13,132 nt of DNA from Candidatus Colimonas fimequi (GTDB lineage Bacteria > Bacillota > Clostridia > Peptostreptococcales > Anaerovoracaceae), in assembly GCA_018065295.1 (NCBI GenBank), contig JAGHTQ010000228.1, positions 1 to 13,132 of the forward strand, in the 5' to 3' direction. Within the stretch, counting starts at the first letter, position 1, and every line of letters begins with the position of its first letter. Shown piece by piece: positions 1-7,209 of the stretch. The position numbers and the translations under genes were made by a program. The notes below the pieces were generated by a model that searched no databases, was not told the origin of the DNA, and worked only from the letters and a program-made list of their open reading frames with translations.

Positions 1-3000
1 AAAGAACTATCATCAATGCAGCCATTTCGCCAATCAGTTTCATACTAACTGGGCCAACACCTGCATCGCCCATTAACTTGAGTAATACAGCGAGTAACGC
101 CATAGCTCCTATAAGCACGAGCATTATACCACCAAGTTTAGCAAGAGCTGGGAGATCAAATTTCTTAATGCCATCGACGGACTTGGATATAGCAAGAATA
201 CATAATCCAACTATACCGAGAAGACCCTTTAACGCATTAGCATTTGCCTCAGCTTTCTCAATACCCATCTTTTCCATGAGCAATATGATACCAGCAACGA
301 TAACAAGTAATACTGCAATCGACGTTAATACCTTCTTCAAAGCCTTTACGTTTTCGTCCTTGATAGTACCGCCCTTTTTCATGATACCGTATAAACCATA
401 CATGAGGAGCACTATACCAGCAGTAGCCATCAGGAATCGTTCTTTATTGCCGGCAAGTGCGTACATTACAAACATCATGCCTGTAAGTGTGAGCATAACT
501 GCGGCCACGGCAAGCATATTTTTATGACATTCTTCAGCACCTCGAGTACTTGTCATGATAAGAGCCATAACAAGACCGAGTACGACTATTGCGGCTAAAC
601 CTTTCTTAAGTTCCTCTTCTTTCAGCATGCCCATGAGTTTGCATACGCCAACCATTACAAGACAAGCCGCAGAGAATGCTAAGAGAGCTACACCACCCTT
701 GTGTGCATTTTTACCAGCAAGTGCAGTAGCGATTACGAATCCAGCAAAGATATAACCCATGTATGTCATGAATGCCAGGCCCTTGGCTAATTCGTCAGGT
801 GTTACTTTGTTCACCATTTTGATTACTTCGACCATAATCAGTGCTGATGTTGACATCATTACTAATGCTGCAGCGCCTTTTACGCCACCGCCAAGCTTAC
901 TAATGAACATTAAACCAAGCAGTAATACTTCAATACCCGCTACAACTTTCATACCATGTTTCAAGTCTTTCATTGAAATCTGAGCAGCAATCATTACTAC
1001 ACCGATCATGGTAGCAAATGTTAATCCAGCAACAGCTAATACTGCAGCCGCACCTAAACCGCCTTTACCAGTGAACGTCGAAGCCGCTGCTAAGAGGTAT
1101 GTTAATAATAACGTACATCCCGCTACAAATGCAAGACCTTTCTTCATGGTACTCTTATCCATAGAACTAGCTATTTTGACGGTTGCGATCATCGATAATA
1201 ATGCCAGACCGAAACCAACCATGAAACCGCCAAGTCCTACGATTTCAACACCCTTACATAGATCAGTAAGAAGCATTATACTACCAATCAGAGCTATAAG
1301 CATTAACACACACACTCCAACACCCTGAATACCCTGCCACATAGCGTGAACATCCATATTACCAAGGACTTTGATAGCCATTACGATAGCGATGAGTCCT
1401 ACTACAACGCCCATAACAGCCGCTAAGTTGAGACTCTGACTTTCTTTGTTGATGACCATTATTTTACCAACAAGAGCCATCATAGCACCTGTCAGAACTA
1501 TAAGAGTGAACAGTGTATCTCGAGACTCTTTTAACCTGTCTTTAGGTATCTTCGAAATAATTACTAAAGCACCCGCCAGAGCAGCAATAGCACCAGCGAT
1601 TAAGAATATACCAGTAGCGTTTGTGGTGAATCTAGCAGCTTTGATATTAGCCGAGAACTCTTGGAATACGCCGCCAACGCTATCAAACATCTTTCCCAAT
1701 CTTTCCATTGGAGATGCTAATTTGTCAGCTAATTCGATTACAGATTTAAGTGTGTCGTGAGCAGACATTAAGAAATATCCGCCTACAACCATGCCAGGAT
1801 CCACGTTCTTTTCTATCCAACCCATGACTTTACTGATAGTGTCAGTTATCATAGGTAAGAGTGTATCTAACTGGTCACTAATTGTTGATGAAAATGCTTT
1901 GAATAAAACCTCAACAAACGGTTTAGATTCACTTTCACCGCCTCGTGTTACTTCATCAGAAACTTCATCGGAAATACCTGAATAAATCGATTTCATTTTA
2001 TCGACAACTGGAGTAACACCGATTTTATCGAACAAGTTATTTATGCTGTCGCCAAATATTTTCCATATGTCATCGAAGAATCCCTTGAGAACTGTTTTAG
2101 CTTCACTGAATCCCTCAGTGAATGCTCCAGCAATATCCTTAGGAATGTTTTCTGAATTAGTTAATTTGTCTGTCCACTTATCGATGAATTTGCCGATTGA
2201 CTGGAGTGTTGGTCCCAGTTTACTAATGGCTACATTAACTAAGTCGTGAGTTTTTATCCAATCTCGAGCTTTGGTTGTAGCGTCTGCTATACTACCGGTG
2301 AAGTCACTTACGTTCATGTTCATGCCCTTAAGTATTTCGCTTAGAGCTGCAAACGCAAAACGTAACACAGTACCAACAACGAATCGAATGCCGTCAAGCA
2401 CTGTAAGAAGTATTTGAAGTACATTCTTAAGATTCTTAGACTGTTCGTCAGTAAGTATCAGCTGTCTTGTAAACTTTTCAAGAGCTACGAGGAACGAATA
2501 TACGTTATCAGCAGTAAGTGGACTAAAAGCATCTTTAAATGCCCGTCCAATTGGTTTAATAACCGAGCCAATAGCATCAAGAACGTTGTAAAGTGACTGA
2601 ATGAGTAAGTCTCTACCTTCTTTCGGTTTATAGAGACTATTTATTATATCATCCATGCTTTCGCCAGATTCGTCCATCTTATTGATGATTGCCTGCAGTT
2701 TCTTTTTCTGCTCATCCGTAGCAGCACATTCAAGTAACTGAGCTGCAGTAAGTTCTTCGACAGTTAATCTATGCCCATCGTCTGTGGCATTTACGAGATC
2801 CTGAACCTTTACGTAATCCCATTCTGCATCGGCGAGTAAATCATATCGTTCTGGAGCGTTTTTAAAATCGCCTCTCCATACAGCGTCGACTACACCCTGC
2901 CATTCTTCAAGAGTGTGTTTTTCTTCCTTTGTAAGATTGATCTGTCTACGCTGCTGACCAGTTAAATCCTTAATTGTATTCTTAAGTACGTCGGTACCGA

Positions 3001-4309
3001 TAGCGCATCCAGTAATCCAACCTTCAAGAGAACCATACTGAGATATCTGCTCATCGATGTTGATGTTCAGTTCAGCCATGTTTTCTTTGATTTTGGCTTC
3101 AAACTGTTCTGTTGTGATACCAGCTTTGTTAACAACTTTGATGATTTCATTCCATTTTGACGGTCTACCTAATGCACTTTCGATCAGGTTATTACGAGCG
3201 TCAGAGAATTTATCAATAAGTGGTGAGAAACGATCATTAAGTTCAGTAAAGAGATTCTTAGCCTGATCGAAGTTACCAACGATGAGTTCCCAAGTTTTAC
3301 CCCAACCTGACTGAGCTGTTTCCTTGAGTGTATCCCATAACTGAGTGAATGTCTTAACTTTTGTAGCAGCATCTTCTGCATTTCTAGCCTGTTCAAGTAA
3401 CGAATCCGACATTTCCTGTGTGTACTTACCACAAGCCATCATTTCATCGGCATACTGCTGAGCTCCTTCAACCGTAAGTTTTCTTAAAGTTGTGTTAAGA
3501 ACATCTGCTGTAAGCCAACCTTCTGAAAGAGATTCTCTAAATGAACCCTGTTTCTCGATAATCTCATCGACTGTAATACCCATCTCTCGAGCTGTGTCTT
3601 TAAGAGCATTCTGGAAGAGTTCACCACCCATACCAGCATTTACTACTGAGTTCCAGTCCATGAGTTTTACTGTACCAGCCGCCAGAGCCTGTGAAAGCTG
3701 ATACATTGCAGTACTAGCCTGCTGTGAGTTAGAACCAGATGCCGCTGCAAGGTTCGCTATACCCTGAATAGCACTCGCTGCATCTTCCAGTCCTACACCC
3801 GCCGCTGTAAACGTACCAATATTTCTGGTCATTTCAGCGAAGTTATATATAGTTTTATCAGCATATGTATTCAGTTCATCAATGACATCAATAACCTGTT
3901 CCATGGTTGTACCCTTAGAAGCAGTATTTGTCATGATTGTCTGAATTGCACCCATCTTGGTTTCGTATTCCTGGAAACCAGTTTTTACCGGCTCAAGTGT
4001 GAGTGCATTAGTGATCATTTTTCCTGTTCTTATCGCCGAATTGGTGAGATTTACAAGACAAGTTGCGCCAATAACTTCAAGAGAACTGAATTCTCTTTTA
4101 ACTGATGCTACACCACCCTGTAACACTTGCATGTTCTTATGAATGATGTTTGTATCACTTGCTATACTTCCAAATCCCTTAGCCACGCCCGTGAAGTTCA
4201 GCGACGCTTTTAACTTTTGAAGAGTGTTCATTGTACGACTTGTTTCACGCTCAAACTGAGTGTTGTCGAATTTCATTTGAACGACTCTTTCGTCAATTTC
4301 TCTACTCAT
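1..4309 (-). CDS. Tape measure protein, C-terminus beyond the left edge
   Basis: This gene encodes the protein that sets tail length and is thought to help DNA pass through the host envelope. It begins at the ATG at 4309-4307 and stays open to the window edge, giving at least 1436 residues. The start overlaps the stop of the preceding gene as ATGA, which suggests translational coupling. Residues about 80-260 form the typical phage tape-measure N-terminal domain, with the signatures IGTFTAAGVGLEDAASA and TVKLMDWNSVVNAGMGG. Residues about 230-450 contain two related copies of a block ending in GWLT or GWIT. Residues about 450-890 are mixed helical sequence. From about residue 895 to the edge the protein is almost continuously hydrophobic, with repeated K-x-G-L-A type joints about every 60 residues. 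At roughly 1.5 angstrom per residue, the visible part alone would suit a tail longer than about 215 nm. The identification is secure; only the C-terminus is unseen. Confidence 0.95.
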   Translation of the reverse strand, partial: MSREIDERVVQMKFDNTQFERETSRTMNTLQKLKASLNFTGVAKGFGSIASDTNIIHKNMQVLQGGVASVKREFSSLEVIGATCLVNLTNSAIRTGKMITNALTLEPVKTGFQEYETKMGAIQTIMTNTASKGTTMEQVIDVIDELNTYADKTIYNFAEMTRNIGTFTAAGVGLEDAASAIQGIANLAAASGSNSQQASTAMYQLSQALAAGTVKLMDWNSVVNAGMGGELFQNALKDTAREMGITVDEIIEKQGSFRESLSEGWLTADVLNTTLRKLTVEGAQQYADEMMACGKYTQEMSDSLLEQARNAEDAATKVKTFTQLWDTLKETAQSGWGKTWELIVGNFDQAKNLFTELNDRFSPLIDKFSDARNNLIESALGRPSKWNEIIKVVNKAGITTEQFEAKIKENMAELNINIDEQISQYGSLEGWITGCAIGTDVLKNTIKDLTGQQRRQINLTKEEKHTLEEWQGVVDAVWRGDFKNAPERYDLLADAEWDYVKVQDLVNATDDGHRLTVEELTAAQLLECAATDEQKKKLQAIINKMDESGESMDDIINSLYKPKEGRDLLIQSLYNVLDAIGSVIKPIGRAFKDAFSPLTADNVYSFLVALEKFTRQLILTDEQSKNLKNVLQILLTVLDGIRFVVGTVLRFAFAALSEILKGMNMNVSDFTGSIADATTKARDWIKTHDLVNVAISKLGPTLQSIGKFIDKWTDKLTNSENIPKDIAGAFTEGFSEAKTVLKGFFDDIWKIFGDSINNLFDKIGVTPVVDKMKSIYSGISDEVSDEVTRGGESESKPFVEVLFKAFSSTISDQLDTLLPMITDTISKVMGWIEKNVDPGMVVGGYFLMSAHDTLKSVIELADKLASPMERLGKMFDSVGGVFQEFSANIKAARFTTNATGIFLIAGAIAALAGALVIISKIPKDRLKESRDTLFTLIVLTGAMMALVGKIMVINKESQSLNLAAVMGVVVGLIAIVMAIKVLGNMDVHAMWQGIQGVGVCVLMLIALIGSIMLLTDLCKGVEIVGLGGFMVGFGLALLSMIATVKIASSMDKSTMKKGLAFVAGCTLLLTYLLAAASTFTGKGGLGAAAVLAVAGLTFATMIGVVMIAAQISMKDLKHGMKVVAGIEVLLLGLMFISKLGGGVKGAAALVMMSTSALIMVEVIKMVNKVTPDELAKGLAFMTYMGYIFAGFVIATALAGKNAHKGGVALLAFSAACLVMVGVCKLMGMLKEEELKKGLAAIVVLGLVMALIMTSTRGAEECHKNMLAVAAVMLTLTGMMFVMYALAGNKERFLMATAGIVLLMYGLYGIMKKGGTIKDENVKALKKVLTSIAVLLVIVAGIILLMEKMGIEKAEANANALKGLLGIVGLCILAISKSVDGIKKFDLPALAKLGGIMLVLIGAMALLAVLLKLMGDAGVGPVSMKLIGEMAALMIVL
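518..1240 (-). repeat. Diverged ~60-residue hydrophobic repeats within the tape measure gene
   Basis: The tape measure protein shows a repeating plan here: a hydrophobic helix, then a short charged turn of the type (S)MDKSTMKKGLAF, SMKDLKHGMKVV, TPDELAKGLAF or EEELKKGLAA, then a second hydrophobic helix and a Gly/Lys-rich loop. Counting between the KGL/HGM joints gives steps of 61, 58 and 60 residues. Related but weaker units seem to lie on both sides. The repeat is at protein level; the DNA copies have diverged. Similar hydrophobic repeats are familiar in long tape measures of Bacillota siphophages. They probably help membrane insertion or helical packing along the tail tube. Confidence 0.7.
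3152..3162 (-). repeat. 11-mer CGTCAAAATGG, copy 1 (inside tape measure gene)
   Basis: Minus-strand CGTCAAAATGG, preceded by AC. Here it is read as codons P-S-K-W, a different frame from the other coding copies. Confidence 0.75.
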
Positions 4310-4689
4310 ACTGATTTAACCTCCATCCAAGCTTTTTCGGCTATGTCATCGAATATTGGTTGTAAAGCTTCATTGATGTAATCTCTACCTTCAACCCATC
4401 CACCGGTTCTCGTAGGATGTCCTGTCTGCAGGATTACCGCAATGTTTACTCCATTCTCGATGTGTGAATTGTTAAACTGCAAGCCGTATAGTCCATTCTT
4501 TTCGATAATTTCAAAGCTCCAAGACATAGCAGTTTCACCAGTGTCGAATGGTGTAGCGTAAGCAAGACGCTGACAGCCAAACTGACCATATTTCTCGAGA
4601 ATCTCACGTATTTTACGTTTCTTTCGAGTTAACTGTAACAAAAATGCAGTTGCTTTGTCTTTACCTTTAACGCTTACGCTAACATCCAT
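4306..4689 (-). CDS. HK97 gp10-like head-tail/tail completion protein
   Basis: This is a 127-residue protein, probably a minor structural protein of the neck or tail of the HK97-gp10-like type. A basic helical N-terminus (LTRKKRKIREILEKYG) is followed by a segment around TPFDTGETAMSWSF and a C-terminal part with VILQTGHPTRTGGWVEGRDY. The FDTG and the G-H plus GG-V-GRDY combination are typical of this family as I know it. The ATG at 4689 is chosen over an in-frame GTG at 4698 because GAGG lies eight bases before the ATG and would overlap the GTG. The stop TGA shares bases with the tape measure start (ATGA), so the two are probably co-translated. Members of this family usually lie between the capsid and major tail genes; here the gene sits after the chaperones. 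Family assignment is moderate. Confidence 0.65.
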   Translation of the reverse strand: MDVSVSVKGKDKATAFLLQLTRKKRKIREILEKYGQFGCQRLAYATPFDTGETAMSWSFEIIEKNGLYGLQFNNSHIENGVNIAVILQTGHPTRTGGWVEGRDYINEALQPIFDDIAEKAWMEVKSV

Positions 4690-4719
4690 TACGCCCACCT
4701 CACAAATAGTGTTTTCTCA

Positions 4720-5256
4720 TTACATTCCAAACTTAGCTCGATTCATTTCATTGATCGCTTTCTGTCTGGAATATCTCTCATTCATAGAAGTTTTCTTAGG
4801 TGGTTCATTCTTAATCGAACAAACCTTGATTAGAGTTAATAAACGATTCAAATGCCAATACTGAACCTCAAATGGTATCTGTAAGGCTATTAGATCGTAA
4901 TATAAGATTTCAGCCGTAATAATATCACGACCTTTTTTCTCCTTTTTTTCATTAATTGTCGTGGCACAAGCTGGGTCATTAATATAGTCAAAGACCTGTT
5001 TGAGAGTCTTAGGATTTCGATAGATACGTGAAGCATCTCTCATACTAATTTCCTCAAGTGCCATACATTTAATGTAATATATAGTTTCTTCAGGAGTCTT
5101 GTCCTCATCAGTAAGAAAAGCTTTCTTATAGTGTCTTTCCCATTCCGACAGAGACACCAAGGAATGCTCCATTTTGACGGTCATCTCGTCGAAATACACG
5201 AATTCACCCTTGGACTGGTCGAATGATTCATCCTGTGGTAACTCGATAGTTAGCAT
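4720..5256 (-). CDS. Second tail assembly chaperone-like protein
   Basis: This encodes 178 residues. Its position, after a tail assembly chaperone and close to the tape measure gene, and its C-terminal motif (VQYWHLNRLLTLIKVC followed by a basic tail rich in K and R) resemble the second chaperone protein in siphophages of Bacillota. Such proteins are thought to bind the tape measure and keep it soluble until tube assembly. The middle is acidic and helical, around EETIYYIKCMALEEIS. The start ATG at 5256 has a strong GGAGGTG seven bases upstream. In many phages the second chaperone is made by a programmed frameshift from the first. Here the frame has a TGA at 5265-5263 just before the ATG, so this gene is translated on its own. 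One copy of the 11-mer repeat lies inside it at 5169-5179. Confidence 0.6.
   Translation of the reverse strand: MLTIELPQDESFDQSKGEFVYFDEMTVKMEHSLVSLSEWERHYKKAFLTDEDKTPEETIYYIKCMALEEISMRDASRIYRNPKTLKQVFDYINDPACATTINEKKEKKGRDIITAEILYYDLIALQIPFEVQYWHLNRLLTLIKVCSIKNEPPKKTSMNERYSRQKAINEMNRAKFGM
5169..5179 (-). repeat. 11-mer CGTCAAAATGG, copy 2 (inside second chaperone gene)
   Basis: Minus-strand CGTCAAAATGG, preceded by AC. Here it is read as V-K-M, about 25 codons into the gene. Confidence 0.75.
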
Positions 5257-5279
5257 TCCTATTCACCTCCGTTGTTTTC

Positions 5280-5693
5280 TCATCTCATTTTATCGGCAAG
5301 GAACTGCTGAGCCTTTTCCTTAGTGATCTGCTCGCCGTCTGTTGGTGCAAGTCCGTTAATGAACTCAATAGCCTTATTCTCGTCAGTAAGAAGTTCCATA
5401 AATAATACGCTGTAAGCCTCAGTTGAAGCGAAGTTATCGCTAATTTCCTTTGACTTTCTGAAATGTACGCCGTCGTCTGACTTTTCGCCATAAGCAGTGA
5501 GAATAAAGTTTTCGAAAAGTTCTACGAGAGTCTTGCTGTCCTTAGCCTGAACAACTCTTGTTAAGAATTCAGTGAAACCGCCGTCTGTGCTAAGTTCCAT
5601 CTTCATCATTTCTGCCTTTGTAAGGTTGAAGTAGAATGCCTGTTCTCTGTCTACTCCGTTGAAATCTGTCCACTTAATAATCTTTTTTAACAT
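5280..5693 (-). CDS. Tail assembly chaperone
   Basis: This 137-residue protein looks like the first tail assembly chaperone of Bacillota siphophages. Its N-terminus (WTDFNGVDREQAFYFNLTKAE) and the middle motif AYGEKSDDGVHFRKS, followed by an AYSVLFMELLTD helix and a final FINGLAP segment, are the conserved pattern of that family. These proteins coat the tape measure and recruit tail tube subunits; they are absent from the finished virion. The start ATG at 5693 has AAAGGAG eight bases upstream. The gene follows the major tail gene after a 98-base gap that contains a terminator-like hairpin, so it is probably expressed at a lower level than the tail tube protein. Its 3' end is 23 bases from the next start. 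Confidence 0.85.
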   Translation of the reverse strand: MLKKIIKWTDFNGVDREQAFYFNLTKAEMMKMELSTDGGFTEFLTRVVQAKDSKTLVELFENFILTAYGEKSDDGVHFRKSKEISDNFASTEAYSVLFMELLTDENKAIEFINGLAPTDGEQITKEKAQQFLADKMR

Positions 5694-5725
5694 AATTAGT
5701 TCTCCTTTAACTTGAATTGTAATTT

Positions 5726-5771
5726 AAAAACGAAGAGAGAGTGTATAAAATAACACCCTCTCATATTCGTT
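5726..5771 (-). terminator. Rho-independent-type terminator or attenuator after the major tail gene
   Basis: Read on the minus strand, GAGAGGGTGT (5762-5753) pairs with ACACTCTCTC (5744-5735) across an 8-base AT loop; nine Watson-Crick pairs and one G-T pair. After a 3-base bulge, AACGAA (5771-5766) pairs with TTCGTT (5734-5729), extending the stem. A run of five T follows (5730-5726). No independent promoter was recognised between it and the next gene, so partial termination seems more likely than a complete stop. Confidence 0.8.
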
Positions 5772-5791
5772 TTGTTTGGTTAGTTTATGAA

Positions 5792-6532
5792 TTATCCGCT
5801 GATTTCACCGTTAAGAATCTTCTTAACTTCGTCAGGGAATGGAAGTCTAGCGTTTGCTTCTGTTGATCCGTAAAGAACCTTTTCGAGAGCAGCGAGCTTA
5901 GCCTTAGCAGCTGTAACAACTTCTTCCTTAACGTCGCCGTTGTCTTCGAGTGCACCTGCAATGAACTTAGGGTCTGTGAAGTAACGGCTGTCAATTGTGA
6001 GTGTAGCTGTTGACTTGAAACCGTCCTCGCCTGTTGGTACTGGTGTAGCCTTTGATTCCCATGAAAGTGTGTTAGCTTCAGGTGAATCGTTGATTGAGCT
6101 GTAGCTCTTTTCTGATGGCTGAGCCTTAAGACCGTATACGAGGTGGAGCTGATATGCGTAGTCGTTACCTTCTACGTCATTACCAAGTGTTGTTCTGTAA
6201 GAGAAGCCGAATGACTTTCTGTTCTGCTGACCAGCGTATACGCCAGGCATGATTTCCTTAGAACCGTCGCATTCATCGAAAGCCTTTGGTGATGCATAAG
6301 CTTCGATTGTAGCTGAGAATTCTTCTGTTGACATAAGGTCAAGATACTTCTGGTCATCTGCCCAGAGTGGTGTTGCTTCACCGCCTGAAGCGTTTTCCTT
6401 TACTGATGTAAGACCGTTCCAAGCATAACCGATTGGATATGTACCATCTGATGCCTGTGGGTAAAGAACGCCCATTCTGACACCAGTTTCATATGTCTTT
6501 TCGCCAGTCTGATCCCATACTAATTTAGACAT
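5792..6532 (-). CDS. Major tail (tube) protein, phi13-like family
   Basis: This 246-residue protein is the tail tube subunit that polymerises around the tape measure. It matches the common Bacillota siphophage major tail protein: an N-terminal strand ending in ETGVRMGVLYP, AWNGLTSVKE, a conserved middle with LMSTEEFSATIEAY and a CDGS turn, then KSFGFSYRTTLGNDVEG and YGLKAQPSEKSYSSINDSPE. The C-terminus carries the usual LPFPDEV signature. The start ATG at 6532 has AAGGAGG about ten bases upstream, overlapping the end of the previous gene. A terminator-like hairpin follows directly, which fits a gene needed in many copies. Assignment is secure; the exact family name is from memory. Confidence 0.92.
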   Translation of the reverse strand: MSKLVWDQTGEKTYETGVRMGVLYPQASDGTYPIGYAWNGLTSVKENASGGEATPLWADDQKYLDLMSTEEFSATIEAYASPKAFDECDGSKEIMPGVYAGQQNRKSFGFSYRTTLGNDVEGNDYAYQLHLVYGLKAQPSEKSYSSINDSPEANTLSWESKATPVPTGEDGFKSTATLTIDSRYFTDPKFIAGALEDNGDVKEEVVTAAKAKLAALEKVLYGSTEANARLPFPDEVKKILNGEISG

Positions 6533-6552
6533 AGTGTATGTTCCTCCTTAAT

Positions 6553-6858
6553 TTAATAGTAAATAGTATATACGTAACAATGGAGACCCTCCCAAACATA
6601 CGTACGAGTTAACCGGCAAGTAGGTAGTCCAGCCAGTTTCTCATACATATCGTTGTCGGGGTCTTCATCGATGTACGTCATTTCATAGCACCTACGTAAC
6701 ATATACGGGGTGTCGTTTGCATGATTGCTCGAGATGTCTCGAAGGTTATATCGAATACATGGGTAGTTCATAACCAATGACTCGGGAGGCTGGAAATACA
6801 CGTTTGTAGAACCGAGCGTTTCAATTAATAGCTCATGAAGATCAAGTCTTCGACTCAT
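6553..6858 (-). CDS. Tail terminator/tail completion-like protein
   Basis: This small protein of 101 residues lies between the head-closure-like gene and the major tail gene, where siphophages carry the tail terminator that caps the tube and joins it to the head. It begins MSRRLDLHELLIE and has a YFQPPES segment, a PCIRYNLRDI strand and a YEMTYID-DPDND region, consistent with the small alpha/beta fold of tail terminators, where an oxygen-rich loop after the second strand is usual. An in-frame ATG at 6897 has no ribosome binding site, whereas the ATG at 6858 has GGGAGGGG at good spacing, so 6858 is used. The gene overlaps the previous one by 17 bases. Function is inferred from position and size. 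Confidence 0.6.
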   Translation of the reverse strand: MSRRLDLHELLIETLGSTNVYFQPPESLVMNYPCIRYNLRDISSNHANDTPYMLRRCYEMTYIDEDPDNDMYEKLAGLPTCRLTRTYVWEGLHCYVYTIYY

Positions 6859-7186
6859 GGTAAACCCCTCCCAAAGTAATGGTAATTCTAGGGGCATTGA
6901 TGGTATCCAACGATGCTACTGAAAATTTTTGCCCCTTGAACTCTATGTATTTAATATCAAGCAGATTATCGTTAAGATAGCGGTCTGATAAAATACTCAA
7001 CTTATTGTTTATAGAGATATTACCATTAGTTGAGTAGGCCGTGTTTTCCATCTTACGATAGTCCGCAAGCATATCACCCTGGTATTTACGCTCGATAATA
7101 CGAGATTTCCAAACACCAGTATGACGCCCGTCCTTTATAACTTCCTCATTTACGAAGAAGCCTATTTTACCACACCACTTATTCAT
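6842..7186 (-). CDS. Head-closure (stopper)-like head-tail joining protein
   Basis: This 114-residue, beta-rich protein directly follows the capsid gene. The central stretch NGNISINNKLSILSDRY and the end IKYIEFKGQKFSVASL then ITITLGGVYHE are typical of small head-tail joining proteins found at this place in Bacillota siphophages, which close the portal after DNA packaging. It has no recognisable Shine-Dalgarno sequence before its ATG at 7186. The preceding bases hold the repeated 11-mer and a possible six-codon leader whose TAA overlaps the ATG, so translation may depend on ribosomes arriving from the capsid gene 24 bases upstream. The gene overlaps the next by 17 bases. The structural role is an inference. 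Confidence 0.6.
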   Translation of the reverse strand: MNKWCGKIGFFVNEEVIKDGRHTGVWKSRIIERKYQGDMLADYRKMENTAYSTNGNISINNKLSILSDRYLNDNLLDIKYIEFKGQKFSVASLDTINAPRITITLGGVYHESKT

Positions 7187-7199
7187 AACGAATTACCAT
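7179..7199 (-). other. Possible six-codon leader (MVIRYE, stop) overlapping the next start
   Basis: The ATG inside the repeat copy at 7196-7206 opens a frame of six codons that ends with TAA at 7181-7179. The ATG of the head-closure-like gene lies at 7186-7184, inside this short frame. The next gene lacks a ribosome binding site, so re-initiation after this leader is possible. With such a short frame chance is also likely, and no ribosome binding site is seen for the leader itself. Confidence 0.2.
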
Positions 7200-7206
7200 T
7201 TTGACG
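7196..7206 (-). repeat. 11-mer CGTCAAAATGG, copy 3 (between capsid and head-closure genes)
   Basis: This copy lies in the short non-coding gap, one codon after the capsid gene's TAA. Its ATG opens a possible six-codon leader. Confidence 0.75.
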
Positions 7207-7209
7207 TTA

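Noticed and set aside
78..3701. Many plus-strand open frames opposite the tape measure gene
   Set aside because: They are short and low-complexity, lack ribosome binding sites and lie antisense to a long gene whose protein is clearly recognised; they reflect the codons of its hydrophobic and Ala-rich sequence.
5256..5300. Programmed -1 frameshift joining the two chaperone genes
   Set aside because: An in-frame TGA at 5265-5263 ends the shifted frame before the second gene, and I see no clear slippery heptamer near the end of the first.
6859..6897. Start at 6897 for the tail-terminator-like gene
   Set aside because: No ribosome binding site, and it would overlap the previous gene more; the ATG at 6858 has GGGAGGGG upstream.
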